Assembly: GCF_013294005.1 (NCBI RefSeq)
Contig: NZ_JABSNK010000005.1
Location: 186,001-250,000 of the forward strand
DNA length: 64,000 nt
Reading direction: 5' to 3'
Origin: Flavobacterium gelidicaeli
GTDB taxonomy: Bacteria > Bacteroidota > Bacteroidia > Flavobacteriales > Flavobacteriaceae
Position numbers and translations under genes: made by a program. Shown here in pieces: positions 8,202 to 17,132 of this stretch. Under the pieces are notes generated by a model. That model saw only the letters and a list, made by a program, of their open reading frames with translations, was not told where the DNA came from and did no database searches. Each line of letters opens with the position of its first letter. The first letter of the stretch is position 1.

Positions 8202-8558
8202 ATGAGCAATTTTAGAAAACTATTAGTTTGGCAAAAATCAATGTCACTGACTACAAAAATTTACACTGGCACAAAAAATTTCCCAAAAGAAGAACTTTTT
8301 GGATTAACGTCACAAATAAGACGAAGTACAATTTCTATCCCCAGTAATATTGCCGAAGGACTAGGTAGAGACAGCAACAAAGAACTCATAAGATTTATCA
8401 ATATTGCGGTAGGTTCACTATTCGAATTACAGACACAGCTAGAAATTGCAAAGAACATTTACTATTTAAACAACGAAGATTTTAACAACCTATATGAGGA
8501 TAGTCGAGAAGTAGAAAGAATGTTAATTGCGTTCCTTAAAAAATTAAAGGAAAACTAG
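8202..8558 (+). CDS. Four helix bundle protein (23S rRNA intervening-sequence type)
   Basis: Protein of 118 residues, the normal length of the family first found as ORFs inside 23S rRNA intervening sequences (S23/IVP). Hallmarks are LLVWQKSMSLTTKIYTGTKNFP, FGLTSQIRRSTISIPSNIAEG (about 34-54) and the closing helices with FELQTQLEIAKN. It folds as a four-helix bundle that assembles into pentamers in solved homologues; the function is unknown. Here it stands free between two unrelated genes and is bounded by imperfect inverted repeats (8116-8136, 8573-8593), as if inserted as a cassette. Confidence 0.88.
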   Translation: MSNFRKLLVWQKSMSLTTKIYTGTKNFPKEELFGLTSQIRRSTISIPSNIAEGLGRDSNKELIRFINIAVGSLFELQTQLEIAKNIYYLNNEDFNNLYEDSREVERMLIAFLKKLKEN

Positions 8559-8572
8559 TAACATAATACAAA

Positions 8573-8593
8573 CTTAGCTACTTAGTCTCTCAG
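8573..8593 (-). repeat. Right inverted repeat flanking the four-helix-bundle gene
   Basis: Its reverse complement pairs with 8116-8136 (16 of 21 bases, including two TAAG cores in register). It ends 13 bases before the nucleoid-associated protein gene, whose promoter may therefore lie inside the cassette. Confidence 0.55.
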
Positions 8594-8606
8594 AAACTTT
8601 AAAAAA

Positions 8607-9665
8607 ATGATCAACTTATTTAACACGCACATCGAGACGCTTTCTATTCACAGAGTAGGAAACAAAAGTCGTAATGAAGCTATTTTTTTATCAGAGCAAC
8701 CGTTTACTCTAAATGACGAGATTGTTCCTCTAATGAAAGAATTTTTCTTAAAACCTTTTAGAGAAAAAGAAGAAAACTATTTTCAGTTTGCGCACGAAGT
8801 AGATTTAGACTACAACGATATGTATAAATTTGCTACTGAAATTTTTGAAAATCCGTCAAACTTACACGAGACTTCTAAAAAAATTACCAAACATTTATTT
8901 GAGCAATCAAATCACCCACACATAAAAAATGGTGAAGTATATGTTACGTATTTAACTAATGTAAATATTGACAATAATCCTGTTGATGCAATTGGAATTT
9001 TTAAAAGTGAACTACAAGCTGATTTTTTACAGTTTGAAGAAAAAGGAACACACCTTGAAATGATTTTGCAACAAGGTGTAAACCTGAGTAAATTAGATAA
9101 AGGTTGCATCATTTTTAACCATAAAAAAGAAGAAGGATATAAAATTTTAACCGTAGATAGTAACCGTTATGACGCGCGTTATTGGTTAGAACATTTCTTA
9201 TCTGTAGATGCTTTTGAAGATGAAAATTTCATTACTAAAAAATACTTGAAATTTTGTCAAGGCTTTGCAAAAGACGTAGTTTTTCCTGCAGAAGATAAAA
9301 AAGAAGAGGTAATGTTCATGAACCGTTCTGTAAATTACTTTGCAAAAAACGATCAGTTTGAAGAAACAAACTTTTTAAACGAAGTATTAGACAATCCTGA
9401 TTTGATTCCGGAATTTAAAAATTACAAAGTTGATAAAGGCGAAAAATACAGCATCGAAGATGTAACGTCTTTCCCTATTGCTAATGCAGCAGTATCTGAC
9501 GCACGTAAATCAATTAAAAACGTTATCAATTTAGATACTAATATCCAGATAAAAATGGACTTTATTAATCCTGAAAGTGCAGAAAAATATGTAGAAAAAG
9601 GATGGGACGAAGAGAAGCAAATGTACTACTACCTTGTTTACTTCAATAAAGAACAAAAATCATAA
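8607..9665 (+). CDS. Nucleoid-associated protein (NdpA/YejK family)
   Basis: Cytosolic protein of 352 residues matching the YejK/NdpA family, a DNA-bound protein in enterobacteria. Typical features are the start (FNTHIETLSIHRVGNKSRNEAIFLS), the central DAIGIFKSEL with GCIIFN, and SVDAFEDENFITKKYLKFC. The length is near the usual 330-350. It is followed by a strong hairpin terminator (9694-9735). DNA binding is established for the E. coli homologue; the role in Bacteroidetes is untested. Confidence 0.82.
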   Translation: MINLFNTHIETLSIHRVGNKSRNEAIFLSEQPFTLNDEIVPLMKEFFLKPFREKEENYFQFAHEVDLDYNDMYKFATEIFENPSNLHETSKKITKHLFEQSNHPHIKNGEVYVTYLTNVNIDNNPVDAIGIFKSELQADFLQFEEKGTHLEMILQQGVNLSKLDKGCIIFNHKKEEGYKILTVDSNRYDARYWLEHFLSVDAFEDENFITKKYLKFCQGFAKDVVFPAEDKKEEVMFMNRSVNYFAKNDQFEETNFLNEVLDNPDLIPEFKNYKVDKGEKYSIEDVTSFPIANAAVSDARKSIKNVINLDTNIQIKMDFINPESAEKYVEKGWDEEKQMYYYLVYFNKEQKS

Positions 9666-9693
9666 TTATTCCTTATAATGTGTAATAATTTTT

Positions 9694-9735
9694 AAAGTTC
9701 CTCATTTACAAGATGTAATTGAGGAACTTTTTTTT
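9694..9735 (+). terminator. Rho-independent terminator after the nucleoid-associated gene
   Basis: An 11-bp perfect stem (AAAGTTCCTCA with TGAGGAACTTT) and 15-base loop, followed by a run of T. Confidence 0.85.
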
Positions 9736-9784
9736 CATTTTAAAATTAATCCAGCTTTATACCCTTCAGCCGTCCGTAAATTAG

Positions 9785-9792
9785 TAATTTTG
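9785..9792 (+). promoter_or_regulatory. Probable -7 box of the GAF-protein gene
   Basis: TAATTTTG matches TAnnTTTG, 20 bases before the ATG at 9813. No matching -33 TTG was found. Confidence 0.4.
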
Positions 9793-9812
9793 CAACTTAA
9801 TACTGTTGCAAC

Positions 9813-12176
9813 ATGAACTATAATCTATATACTGAAAGCCCATTTATTACTCAAATTTCTTTTCATCGATTAATTGAATCTATGGAGGAAATCGCTTTAA
9901 CAGCTATTGATTATCGTGCTAATTATGCAAAAGCCTTACTTAAAGAAATTGCGCCTCTACCACAGTTAAAATCAGGTGTTACTGACTTATCATTTATTAA
10001 AGAAAATGAGGTACTTGTCAAAAATTTACTTGTTGACTTATTTCCCACTGCTTTAACGAACAACGAAATAAAAGCAGTTACCATTCCTTTTCAAAATTTA
10101 ATGTTCAATTACTCGGAGCGTTTTAAAAAAATCATTAAAAATGCAGGTGGTGCTTTTGACATGACTATTCGGGATTTTGACGCAGATCAATATTACATCA
10201 TGAGCTGTATATTGATATTGAATGTGTACTACAAACAACGTTTTGAAGTAACTAAACCTCTATTTTATGACATTCCTGACGAAAACGGAATTTCGAAACA
10301 TTATAGAATTTTATACAACGCTGATTTTATCGAAGTGATCCCTACTAAAAATGCTATTGCGTTAACAACTGAAGACATCGACTTGTTAATGGATAATTAT
10401 AGTAATATCTCCTTATGGAAAGAAAAATTCCCTATTGAGAGTTGGATCCTTAAAGGTTTTGGTATTGTAACTTTATTTGATGCTACCATCGAAAGTGCCA
10501 TTTCTAACTTAAAAAGTAACCTGCTTAAAAATGAGGAAAATCAACATGATAGTAATCCAAAATTTGAAAAGATATTTCGATCAATATTTAAAATAGCCGA
10601 TTTGCAAGTAGGTGTTATTCTATACAATGAGGAAGAAAACAAGTTCTCAAAACCTCCTTATAGTAATAATGAAATTGGCAGCTTTATCCTTTTAGAAAAA
10701 GAAGACATTGATTGTGAAAAAGCATTATTGAGTTGCTCTATTGATACTATTTTAAATCAAAAAAAACCTTTTGCAATCTCTAATGTTAAACGATTTGCTG
10801 AAATACCAGGAAGCGAAAAATTAGGACGCCATTTATTAAAACAAAATATTCAAAGTTGCATACTTGCACCTGTTGTAAAAGACGATAAATTATTAGGGAT
10901 AATAGAATTAGTTTCCTCTAGTGCGCGAAGTTTAAACACGGTCAATGCTACAAACTTAGACTTAGTACTTCCTTATGTAGTGGACACATTGGAGCGCTAT
11001 AATAGGGATATTGAAAACCAAATTGAAGCGGTAATTCAGCGTGAATACACTGCCATACATTCTAGCGTGTATTGGAAATTTAAAAAAGAAGTCCAAAAAT
11101 ACTTAAAATCTAACAATAAGAATAAAGACTACATTTTTAAAGAAATTGTATTTAAAGAAGTATATCCTTTATATGGACAAATTGATATTAAAGGCTCCTC
11201 TGAACATCGTAATGAAACGGTAAAAGACGATTTAAAAAACCAACTGGAAGCCTTAATCACTATTGTAGACAATTTAACTGCACAGAGTGATTTACCGTTA
11301 TTAGAGCAACGCAAGTTTGAAATGCAAAGCTATTTTAATGATTTAAAACAAGAGTTAAAAGCAGATACTGAACAGCAAATTCAAGCTTATATTTTGAAGG
11401 AAATTCATCCTATATTAACCAATTCAAAAATTAATGAGGAGAATCAAAAACGTATTGCAAATTATTTTGCCGAATTAGATTCAAAGACGGCACTATTTTA
11501 TCATTCGAGAAAAAACTTTGACAATGCCATGTCTATTATTAATAAAAAAATGGCATCAATTCTTGACAAAGAACAAATCCAAGCACAAAAAATTTTTCCA
11601 CATTATTTTGAGCGATTTAAAACGGATGGTGTAGAGCACAACTTATATATTGGCGCAAGCATTGCTCCTATGCAAAAATTTGACTTGATGTATTTGAGTA
11701 ATTTAAGATTATGGCAATTACAAACTTTGTGTAAAATGGAATTAGAGCACCACCGCCTTAAATCGGTTTTGCCATATGAATTAGACGTAACCTCTTTAAT
11801 TTTGGTTTTTAGTTCCCCAATATCTGTTCGTTTTAGAATGGATGAAAAACGTTTTGACGTTGACGGAACCTACAATGCGCGTTACGAAGTAGTAAAAAAA
11901 CGCATTGACAAAGCCAATATAAAAGGCACTCAGGAAAGAATCACGCAAAAAGAGAAAATCACCATCGTATATTCTCACGATTATGAAGAAAAAGAATACC
12001 TAAAATATATTAAGTTTTTACAATTCAAAAAAATTCTTGAACCTACAATTGAACAATTTGATGTACAAGAGTTACAAGGGGTTTCTGGTTTAAAAGCACT
12101 CCGAATTAAAGTATGTAACTCAGATATGCCCGATGATAAATACAGCTACCAAGAGTTATTAGAAGAGTTAAATTAA
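9813..12176 (+). CDS. GAF domain-containing protein
   Basis: Large cytosolic protein of 787 residues without signal peptide. A GAF-like region lies at about 250-400 (FRSIFKIADLQVGVILYNEEEN to QSCILAPVVKDDKLLGIIEL). It is preceded by a helical N-terminal third and followed by a long helical region (about 410-600) and a C-terminal alpha/beta part. No kinase, cyclase or HTH domain is visible, so the output is unknown. GAF domains bind small ligands such as cyclic nucleotides. Its stop overlaps by 4 bases the end of the convergent HD/Pycsar-effector gene, a protein family tied to cyclic nucleotide signals; any link is speculative. Confidence 0.7.
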   Translation: MNYNLYTESPFITQISFHRLIESMEEIALTAIDYRANYAKALLKEIAPLPQLKSGVTDLSFIKENEVLVKNLLVDLFPTALTNNEIKAVTIPFQNLMFNYSERFKKIIKNAGGAFDMTIRDFDADQYYIMSCILILNVYYKQRFEVTKPLFYDIPDENGISKHYRILYNADFIEVIPTKNAIALTTEDIDLLMDNYSNISLWKEKFPIESWILKGFGIVTLFDATIESAISNLKSNLLKNEENQHDSNPKFEKIFRSIFKIADLQVGVILYNEEENKFSKPPYSNNEIGSFILLEKEDIDCEKALLSCSIDTILNQKKPFAISNVKRFAEIPGSEKLGRHLLKQNIQSCILAPVVKDDKLLGIIELVSSSARSLNTVNATNLDLVLPYVVDTLERYNRDIENQIEAVIQREYTAIHSSVYWKFKKEVQKYLKSNNKNKDYIFKEIVFKEVYPLYGQIDIKGSSEHRNETVKDDLKNQLEALITIVDNLTAQSDLPLLEQRKFEMQSYFNDLKQELKADTEQQIQAYILKEIHPILTNSKINEENQKRIANYFAELDSKTALFYHSRKNFDNAMSIINKKMASILDKEQIQAQKIFPHYFERFKTDGVEHNLYIGASIAPMQKFDLMYLSNLRLWQLQTLCKMELEHHRLKSVLPYELDVTSLILVFSSPISVRFRMDEKRFDVDGTYNARYEVVKKRIDKANIKGTQERITQKEKITIVYSHDYEEKEYLKYIKFLQFKKILEPTIEQFDVQELQGVSGLKALRIKVCNSDMPDDKYSYQELLEELN

Positions 12177-13375
12177 ACATGTATAGAATTGAAAGCGATT
12201 ACAAAAGCAAGCACTGAAACAATAATCCCGATCATGAATATATTATAGGTAATTCTTAAAAGGTTGTATTTTTTTTCTAAAACAAGTCCCAAATAATACA
12301 AATCTTTAATCATCGAGTTGTATAAATAACTGTCGTCTTTCATCATCTCGTTTACCGCCCACTCATACTCATCTAAAGGCATTTTATAAAAATTCCCGAA
12401 GAAAAGCAAATTCACTTTTTTATCCTCAATATCTTGTCGCGTAAAAGTTCCGCTAGTTACTTTTGGACGTGTCGAAAGTATTGCAAAAATAATTGAAACT
12501 ACACTAAACATCAACATAATAAATGTAGGAATGATCAAATAACCATTGCGAACATTATCTAGTTTAGGAATGATAGACGACAATGCAATTGATATAATAA
12601 TGGCGTTAACTGATAATAATATATTGGCTTTACTATCTGCAATTCCGCTTAAACGAGTGTGATTGCTTAATGTAATTCTGAATAAAGTATCTACTCCTCT
12701 ACTCGTTTTTCCATTTGTGGGTTTCTTTTTTTTCTTTTTCTTCTTTTTTTCAGTAGGAACAGCACTTTCAAGCTTTTTATTTTCGATATTATTTATATTC
12801 TCTTCTATCAATTTTATATTTTTTAATTTAATGGGTTGCCAGTTTTCAAGGGCATATTGTGTGTAATATACATGAAAATTAGAAATTATTTTAAGATTCT
12901 CTTGCGCCCATTCTAGGTTCGTGTAAAATTTATGACTCGTAAGCTCCCATTCCTTTCTTAAATTCTCACAAATAGATAGATAATCTTCTCTTCCAAAGTG
13001 AGAATAATCAGCATCTCTAATAATTTTTTCGAAAATAGTAACAGGTACATAATTATACGTTGTTGCTTTAATAACTTTAGCAACAGCTATAATAAAAGCT
13101 TCGTCTTTATCCTTATCCTTTAAAAAATCTTTTGCAATAGCAATACTCGCATCTTCATGATTATCACAACCTTTAGTATAGCCTGTATCATGAAACCACG
13201 CCGCTACTATCATCATTTCTGTCTCTAAAGGCGTTAGATTTTCTCTGTCAGATAGTATGGTAACTGCCGAAACCACATCAAAAGTGTGGTCTAAATTGTG
13301 GTAAATAAATGAAATAGAAAGTTTATCTTTGAATAATTTACGGACAAAATCTTCGGCTTGCGCTATAAGGGTCAT
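12173..13375 (-). CDS. HD phosphohydrolase fused to Pycsar-type membrane effector domain
   Basis: Protein of 400 residues with two modules. Residues 1-190 are an HD-family phosphohydrolase with metal ligands His26, His30, His62-Asp63 (WFHDTGY) and Asp121 to Asp123 (RDADYSHFG). A basic linker of ten lysines (about 206-218) follows. Residues 225-400 match the Pycsar effector PycTM (DUF5706): the DTLFRITLSNHTRLSGIADSKA lead-in, two hydrophobic segments in succession and a third at the C-terminus. PycTM proteins respond to cCMP or cUMP and damage the inner membrane during phage infection. No cyclase gene is adjacent, and HD-effector fusions occur as lone genes in Bacteroidetes, so a defence role is an inference. 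It diverges from the metallophosphoesterase gene with only 25 bp between starts. Confidence 0.82.
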   Translation of the reverse strand: MTLIAQAEDFVRKLFKDKLSISFIYHNLDHTFDVVSAVTILSDRENLTPLETEMMIVAAWFHDTGYTKGCDNHEDASIAIAKDFLKDKDKDEAFIIAVAKVIKATTYNYVPVTIFEKIIRDADYSHFGREDYLSICENLRKEWELTSHKFYTNLEWAQENLKIISNFHVYYTQYALENWQPIKLKNIKLIEENINNIENKKLESAVPTEKKKKKKKKKPTNGKTSRGVDTLFRITLSNHTRLSGIADSKANILLSVNAIIISIALSSIIPKLDNVRNGYLIIPTFIMLMFSVVSIIFAILSTRPKVTSGTFTRQDIEDKKVNLLFFGNFYKMPLDEYEWAVNEMMKDDSYLYNSMIKDLYYLGLVLEKKYNLLRITYNIFMIGIIVSVLAFVIAFNSIHV

Positions 13376-13400
13376 AAATAATTTTTTATACCACTAAATT

Positions 13401-16400
13401 ATGAAAATGTTTTCGGATAATCGATTTATCAAAAATAAAATATTTCTTTACTTACCAATAGTACTCCTTTTGCTACAATCTTGTGCTACCAAAAAGGCGC
13501 AATATGGTAGTAAAGTAGAAACTCCTGTTCCTCAAAACGAAGCTGACACTGCAAAAGTTACGCATACTTTTTTTTTAGTTGGTGATGCTGGAAATGCTGA
13601 TGAAACTGAACCTCAAAAAATGTTGCAATTGCTTCAGGAACAACTTGTGTTTGCTAATAAAAACAGCACCTTATTATTTCTAGGAGACAATATATACCCT
13701 AAAGGATTACCAAGTAAGAAAGACGATGCCAACTATAAAATTGCCGAAGACAAATTATTAGCTCAATTAGCACTTACTAAACAATTTAAAGGGAAAACCG
13801 TATTTATTCCTGGAAACCACGATTGGTACAGCGGAATTAAAGGGCTTGAAAAACAAGGAGAATTCATTACTGACTATTTAAATGATAAACACGCTTTTTC
13901 ACCCAAAAAAACTTGTGCAATAGATGATATAGAAATAAACGATTTAACCACTCTAATTACGATTGATAGTCAATGGTTTTTAGAAGACTGGAATAAATCA
14001 CCTACAATAAATGATAATTGTGATATTAAAACTCGCGAAGATTTCTTTGCTGAATTAGAAAGTTTACTAAGCAAGAATAAAGACAAAACGGTAATTTTAG
14101 CACTTCACCATCCATTATTGAGTAATGGTACGCATGGTGGACAGTTTTCCTTAAAAAAACAACTTTTTCCGCTTGAACAAAAAATTCCGTTGCCTGTAAT
14201 TGGTTCCGTTATTAATTTTTTAAGAAAAACGTCAGGTATCAGTCCGCAAGACATTCAAAACAAAAAATATAGCGAATTATCAAACCGCATTCAAACCTAT
14301 GTAAAAGGTTTCACTAATGTAATTGTAGTTTCTGGACACGATCATAATTTACAATATATTGACCATGAAAACATCAAGCAAATCATCAGTGGTGCTGGTT
14401 CTAAGTCCGAAGCTGCAAAGGCGGTTTACCCAAATGATTTTTCATACGGAAAAAATGGTTTTGCAACACTATCCCTTTATGATACAGGAAAAGCAATGGT
14501 TTCTTTTTACGGAAGAGAAAATGACAAACTCAATTTACTGTTTAAGAAAACCATTTTATTCCCAAAAACAAAAGTAACATTAGATTATCCTACCACTTTT
14601 CCAGATACAATAAAAGCATCGGTTTACACTCCAGATATGATCGATAAAAGTAGTGTTCATAATTTTTTATTTGGAAAACATTACAGAGAGTATTTTGGAA
14701 AACAAATAGCTGTAAAAACAATAACTCTTGATCAACTTTATGCCGGTGTAACTCCTACAATTGCTGGTGGTGGTCATCAATCTAAATCTTTGCGTCTTGA
14801 AGATGCAAACGGAAAGGAATATGTAATGCGTGCAGTAAAGAAAAGCGTTTCTCGTTTCTTACAAAATGTAGCCTTTAAAGACCAATACGTTGAGGAAAGT
14901 TTTCAAAATACTATTGCCGAAGATTTTCTATATGATTTTTACACTACTTCCCATCCTTATGCGCCACTATCAGTAGGCAATTTGGCTGAAAAAATTGGCG
15001 TAGCACACACTAATCCATTACTTTATTATATTCCAAAACAAAACCAATTAAAAGATTTTAATGAAAATTTTGGTGATGAATTGTATTTAGTAGAAGAGCG
15101 TCCGTCTAAAGAACAAAAAAACCTAGCAGGCTTTGGCGATACTCCAATAGATATTATAAGTACCGATGATGTTTTAGAAAATTTACGGAAAGATGAAAAA
15201 TATGCTGTCGATCAAGATGAGTATATAAAAGCGCGTTTATTTGACATGCTTATAGGCGATTGGGACAGGCATTACGATCAATGGCGCTGGGGCGAATATA
15301 AAGTGGGCGATAAAGTGATTTACAAGCCTATTCCTAGAGATCGCGATCAAGCATTCTCTAAATATGATGGGACACTACTTTCTATTTTAATGAATATCCC
15401 GGCTTTGAGACACATGCAATCATTTAAAAAAGATATTAAAAATGTAAAATGGTTTAATCGCGAGGCTTACACGCTTGATTTAGCATTTCTAAAAACTGCT
15501 ACTGAAAAAGACTGGCTGGCACAAGCTAAATACATTCAAGATAACCTATCAGATGATGATATCGCACATGCATTTGATAATTTACCCACTGAAGTCAAAG
15601 ACCACACAATTGAAGAGATTAAGGCAAATATTAAATCCCGAAGAGCAAAATTAACACAATATGCAGCAAGATATTACCATGTTTTACAAAAAACAGTTTT
15701 ATTAGTTGGTACCAATAAAAAAGATCGTTTTGTAATTGACCGTACTGCAAAAAAAGAGATTGTAGTAACTGTATCAAGATTAAAAAAAGAGGGAGAACAA
15801 TTTATGTATAAAAAGACTTTTACTCACAAGTCTACTAAAAACATTTGGGTTTACGGGCTTGATGATGATGATGAATTTGTTGTAAAAGGAACTCACAATA
15901 ACGGAATTAACATTCGATTAATTGGAGGGCAAAACAATGATATTTACACCATAGAGAAAGGTAAAAACATTGAAATTATTGATTTTAAATCAAAAGACAA
16001 CACTTACGCGATCGACTCTAAAACGAAGAAATCTTTGACTGATGATTATGAAACTATTCTTTATGATTATCGAAAACCAAAATACAACTTCTTCTCTGGG
16101 CTACCTATCTTAGGTTTTAATCCTGATGACGGAGTAAAAATTGGAATCATAGCAAACTATACTGTTAATAGGTTCAAGCAAAATCCGTATACACGCAAGC
16201 ACCTACTTAAGGCCAATTATTATTTTGCTACGGGTGGTTTTGAATTATTGTATAACTTAAGTGTACCTAAGTTAATTGGTGATTTTGATTTTAATTTAGA
16301 TACCCAATTTACGAGTCCCAATTTTGCTATTAACTATTTTGGTTATGGTAATAATACCATTAATAATGATGAAGAAGATGGAAAAGACTTCAATCGTGTT

Positions 16401-17132
16401 CGAATTCGTATTTTAAAAGCTGCTCCACAACTTACCCGAATTGGTAAAAACGGAAGTATCATTAAATTTAAAACTGAAATTGAGAACATTGATGTAGAAC
16501 GTATAAATGACCGTTTCATTGGATTGTCAAATAGTATCAATCCAGCTGTTTTTGATAATCAGTTATTTGCTGGAGCGAGTATAAAATATAGTTTTGATAA
16601 TAATGACAACACTGCCTTCCCTACAATAGGAATGGGCTTTTCAATAACGGGTAGCTGGAAAATCAATCTAGAAGACACAAAAAGAAACTTCCCAACGATT
16701 GAATCAAAATTGAATTTTAATCATAAAATTGATGCTAACGGTAAATTAGTTTTAGCCACTTTATTAAAAGGAAAAGCAATTTTAAACAATAATTTTGAGT
16801 TCTATCAAGCAGCTGCTTTGGGTGGCGATTATGACTTAAGAGGTTTTAGAAACGAACGTTTTATAGGAAACCAATCGTTCTTTCAAAGTAGTGACATTAG
16901 ATGGAATATAGGTCAAATAAAAAGAAACATCATTCCGATGACTTACGGTATTCTTGGAGGTTTTGATTATGGAAGAGTGTGGCTTAATGGTGAAAACTCA
17001 TCCAAATGGCATCAATCAGTTGGTGGCGGATTATGGCTTAATGGCTTAGATATCTTAACGGCAAGGATAACTTATTTTAAAAGTGCTGATGATCAAGGTC
17101 GTTTAACTTTTGGATTAGGGCTTGGTTTCTAA
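13401..17132 (+). CDS. Lipoprotein metallophosphoesterase with kinase-like centre and beta-barrel C-terminus
   Basis: Protein of 1243 residues with a lipobox (LLLLQSC, Cys28); the start may be the ATG at 13401 or the third residue at 13407. Module one (about 55-390) is a calcineurin-like metallophosphoesterase with VGDAG (Asp62), GDN (95-97), GNHD (138-141), LHHPL and SGHDH. Module two (about 400-800) is unassigned but contains GDWDRHYDQWRW and PIPRDRDQAF near 618-650, like catalytic-loop and metal motifs of FAM20/HipA-type kinases. Module three (about 880-1243) is an Omp85/surface-antigen beta-barrel (LRGFRNERFIGNQSFF). Such proteins are anchored in the outer membrane; the substrate is unknown. 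Its last 18 bases overlap the convergent propeller gene. Confidence 0.8.
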   Translation: MKMFSDNRFIKNKIFLYLPIVLLLLQSCATKKAQYGSKVETPVPQNEADTAKVTHTFFLVGDAGNADETEPQKMLQLLQEQLVFANKNSTLLFLGDNIYPKGLPSKKDDANYKIAEDKLLAQLALTKQFKGKTVFIPGNHDWYSGIKGLEKQGEFITDYLNDKHAFSPKKTCAIDDIEINDLTTLITIDSQWFLEDWNKSPTINDNCDIKTREDFFAELESLLSKNKDKTVILALHHPLLSNGTHGGQFSLKKQLFPLEQKIPLPVIGSVINFLRKTSGISPQDIQNKKYSELSNRIQTYVKGFTNVIVVSGHDHNLQYIDHENIKQIISGAGSKSEAAKAVYPNDFSYGKNGFATLSLYDTGKAMVSFYGRENDKLNLLFKKTILFPKTKVTLDYPTTFPDTIKASVYTPDMIDKSSVHNFLFGKHYREYFGKQIAVKTITLDQLYAGVTPTIAGGGHQSKSLRLEDANGKEYVMRAVKKSVSRFLQNVAFKDQYVEESFQNTIAEDFLYDFYTTSHPYAPLSVGNLAEKIGVAHTNPLLYYIPKQNQLKDFNENFGDELYLVEERPSKEQKNLAGFGDTPIDIISTDDVLENLRKDEKYAVDQDEYIKARLFDMLIGDWDRHYDQWRWGEYKVGDKVIYKPIPRDRDQAFSKYDGTLLSILMNIPALRHMQSFKKDIKNVKWFNREAYTLDLAFLKTATEKDWLAQAKYIQDNLSDDDIAHAFDNLPTEVKDHTIEEIKANIKSRRAKLTQYAARYYHVLQKTVLLVGTNKKDRFVIDRTAKKEIVVTVSRLKKEGEQFMYKKTFTHKSTKNIWVYGLDDDDEFVVKGTHNNGINIRLIGGQNNDIYTIEKGKNIEIIDFKSKDNTYAIDSKTKKSLTDDYETILYDYRKPKYNFFSGLPILGFNPDDGVKIGIIANYTVNRFKQNPYTRKHLLKANYYFATGGFELLYNLSVPKLIGDFDFNLDTQFTSPNFAINYFGYGNNTINNDEEDGKDFNRVRIRILKAAPQLTRIGKNGSIIKFKTEIENIDVERINDRFIGLSNSINPAVFDNQLFAGASIKYSFDNNDNTAFPTIGMGFSITGSWKINLEDTKRNFPTIESKLNFNHKIDANGKLVLATLLKGKAILNNNFEFYQAAALGGDYDLRGFRNERFIGNQSFFQSSDIRWNIGQIKRNIIPMTYGILGGFDYGRVWLNGENSSKWHQSVGGGLWLNGLDILTARITYFKSADDQGRLTFGLGLGF

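Noticed and set aside
12705..12755. T-rich tract that could be read as a terminator or promoter element
   Set aside because: It is the antisense of the ten-lysine linker in the HD/Pycsar-effector protein.
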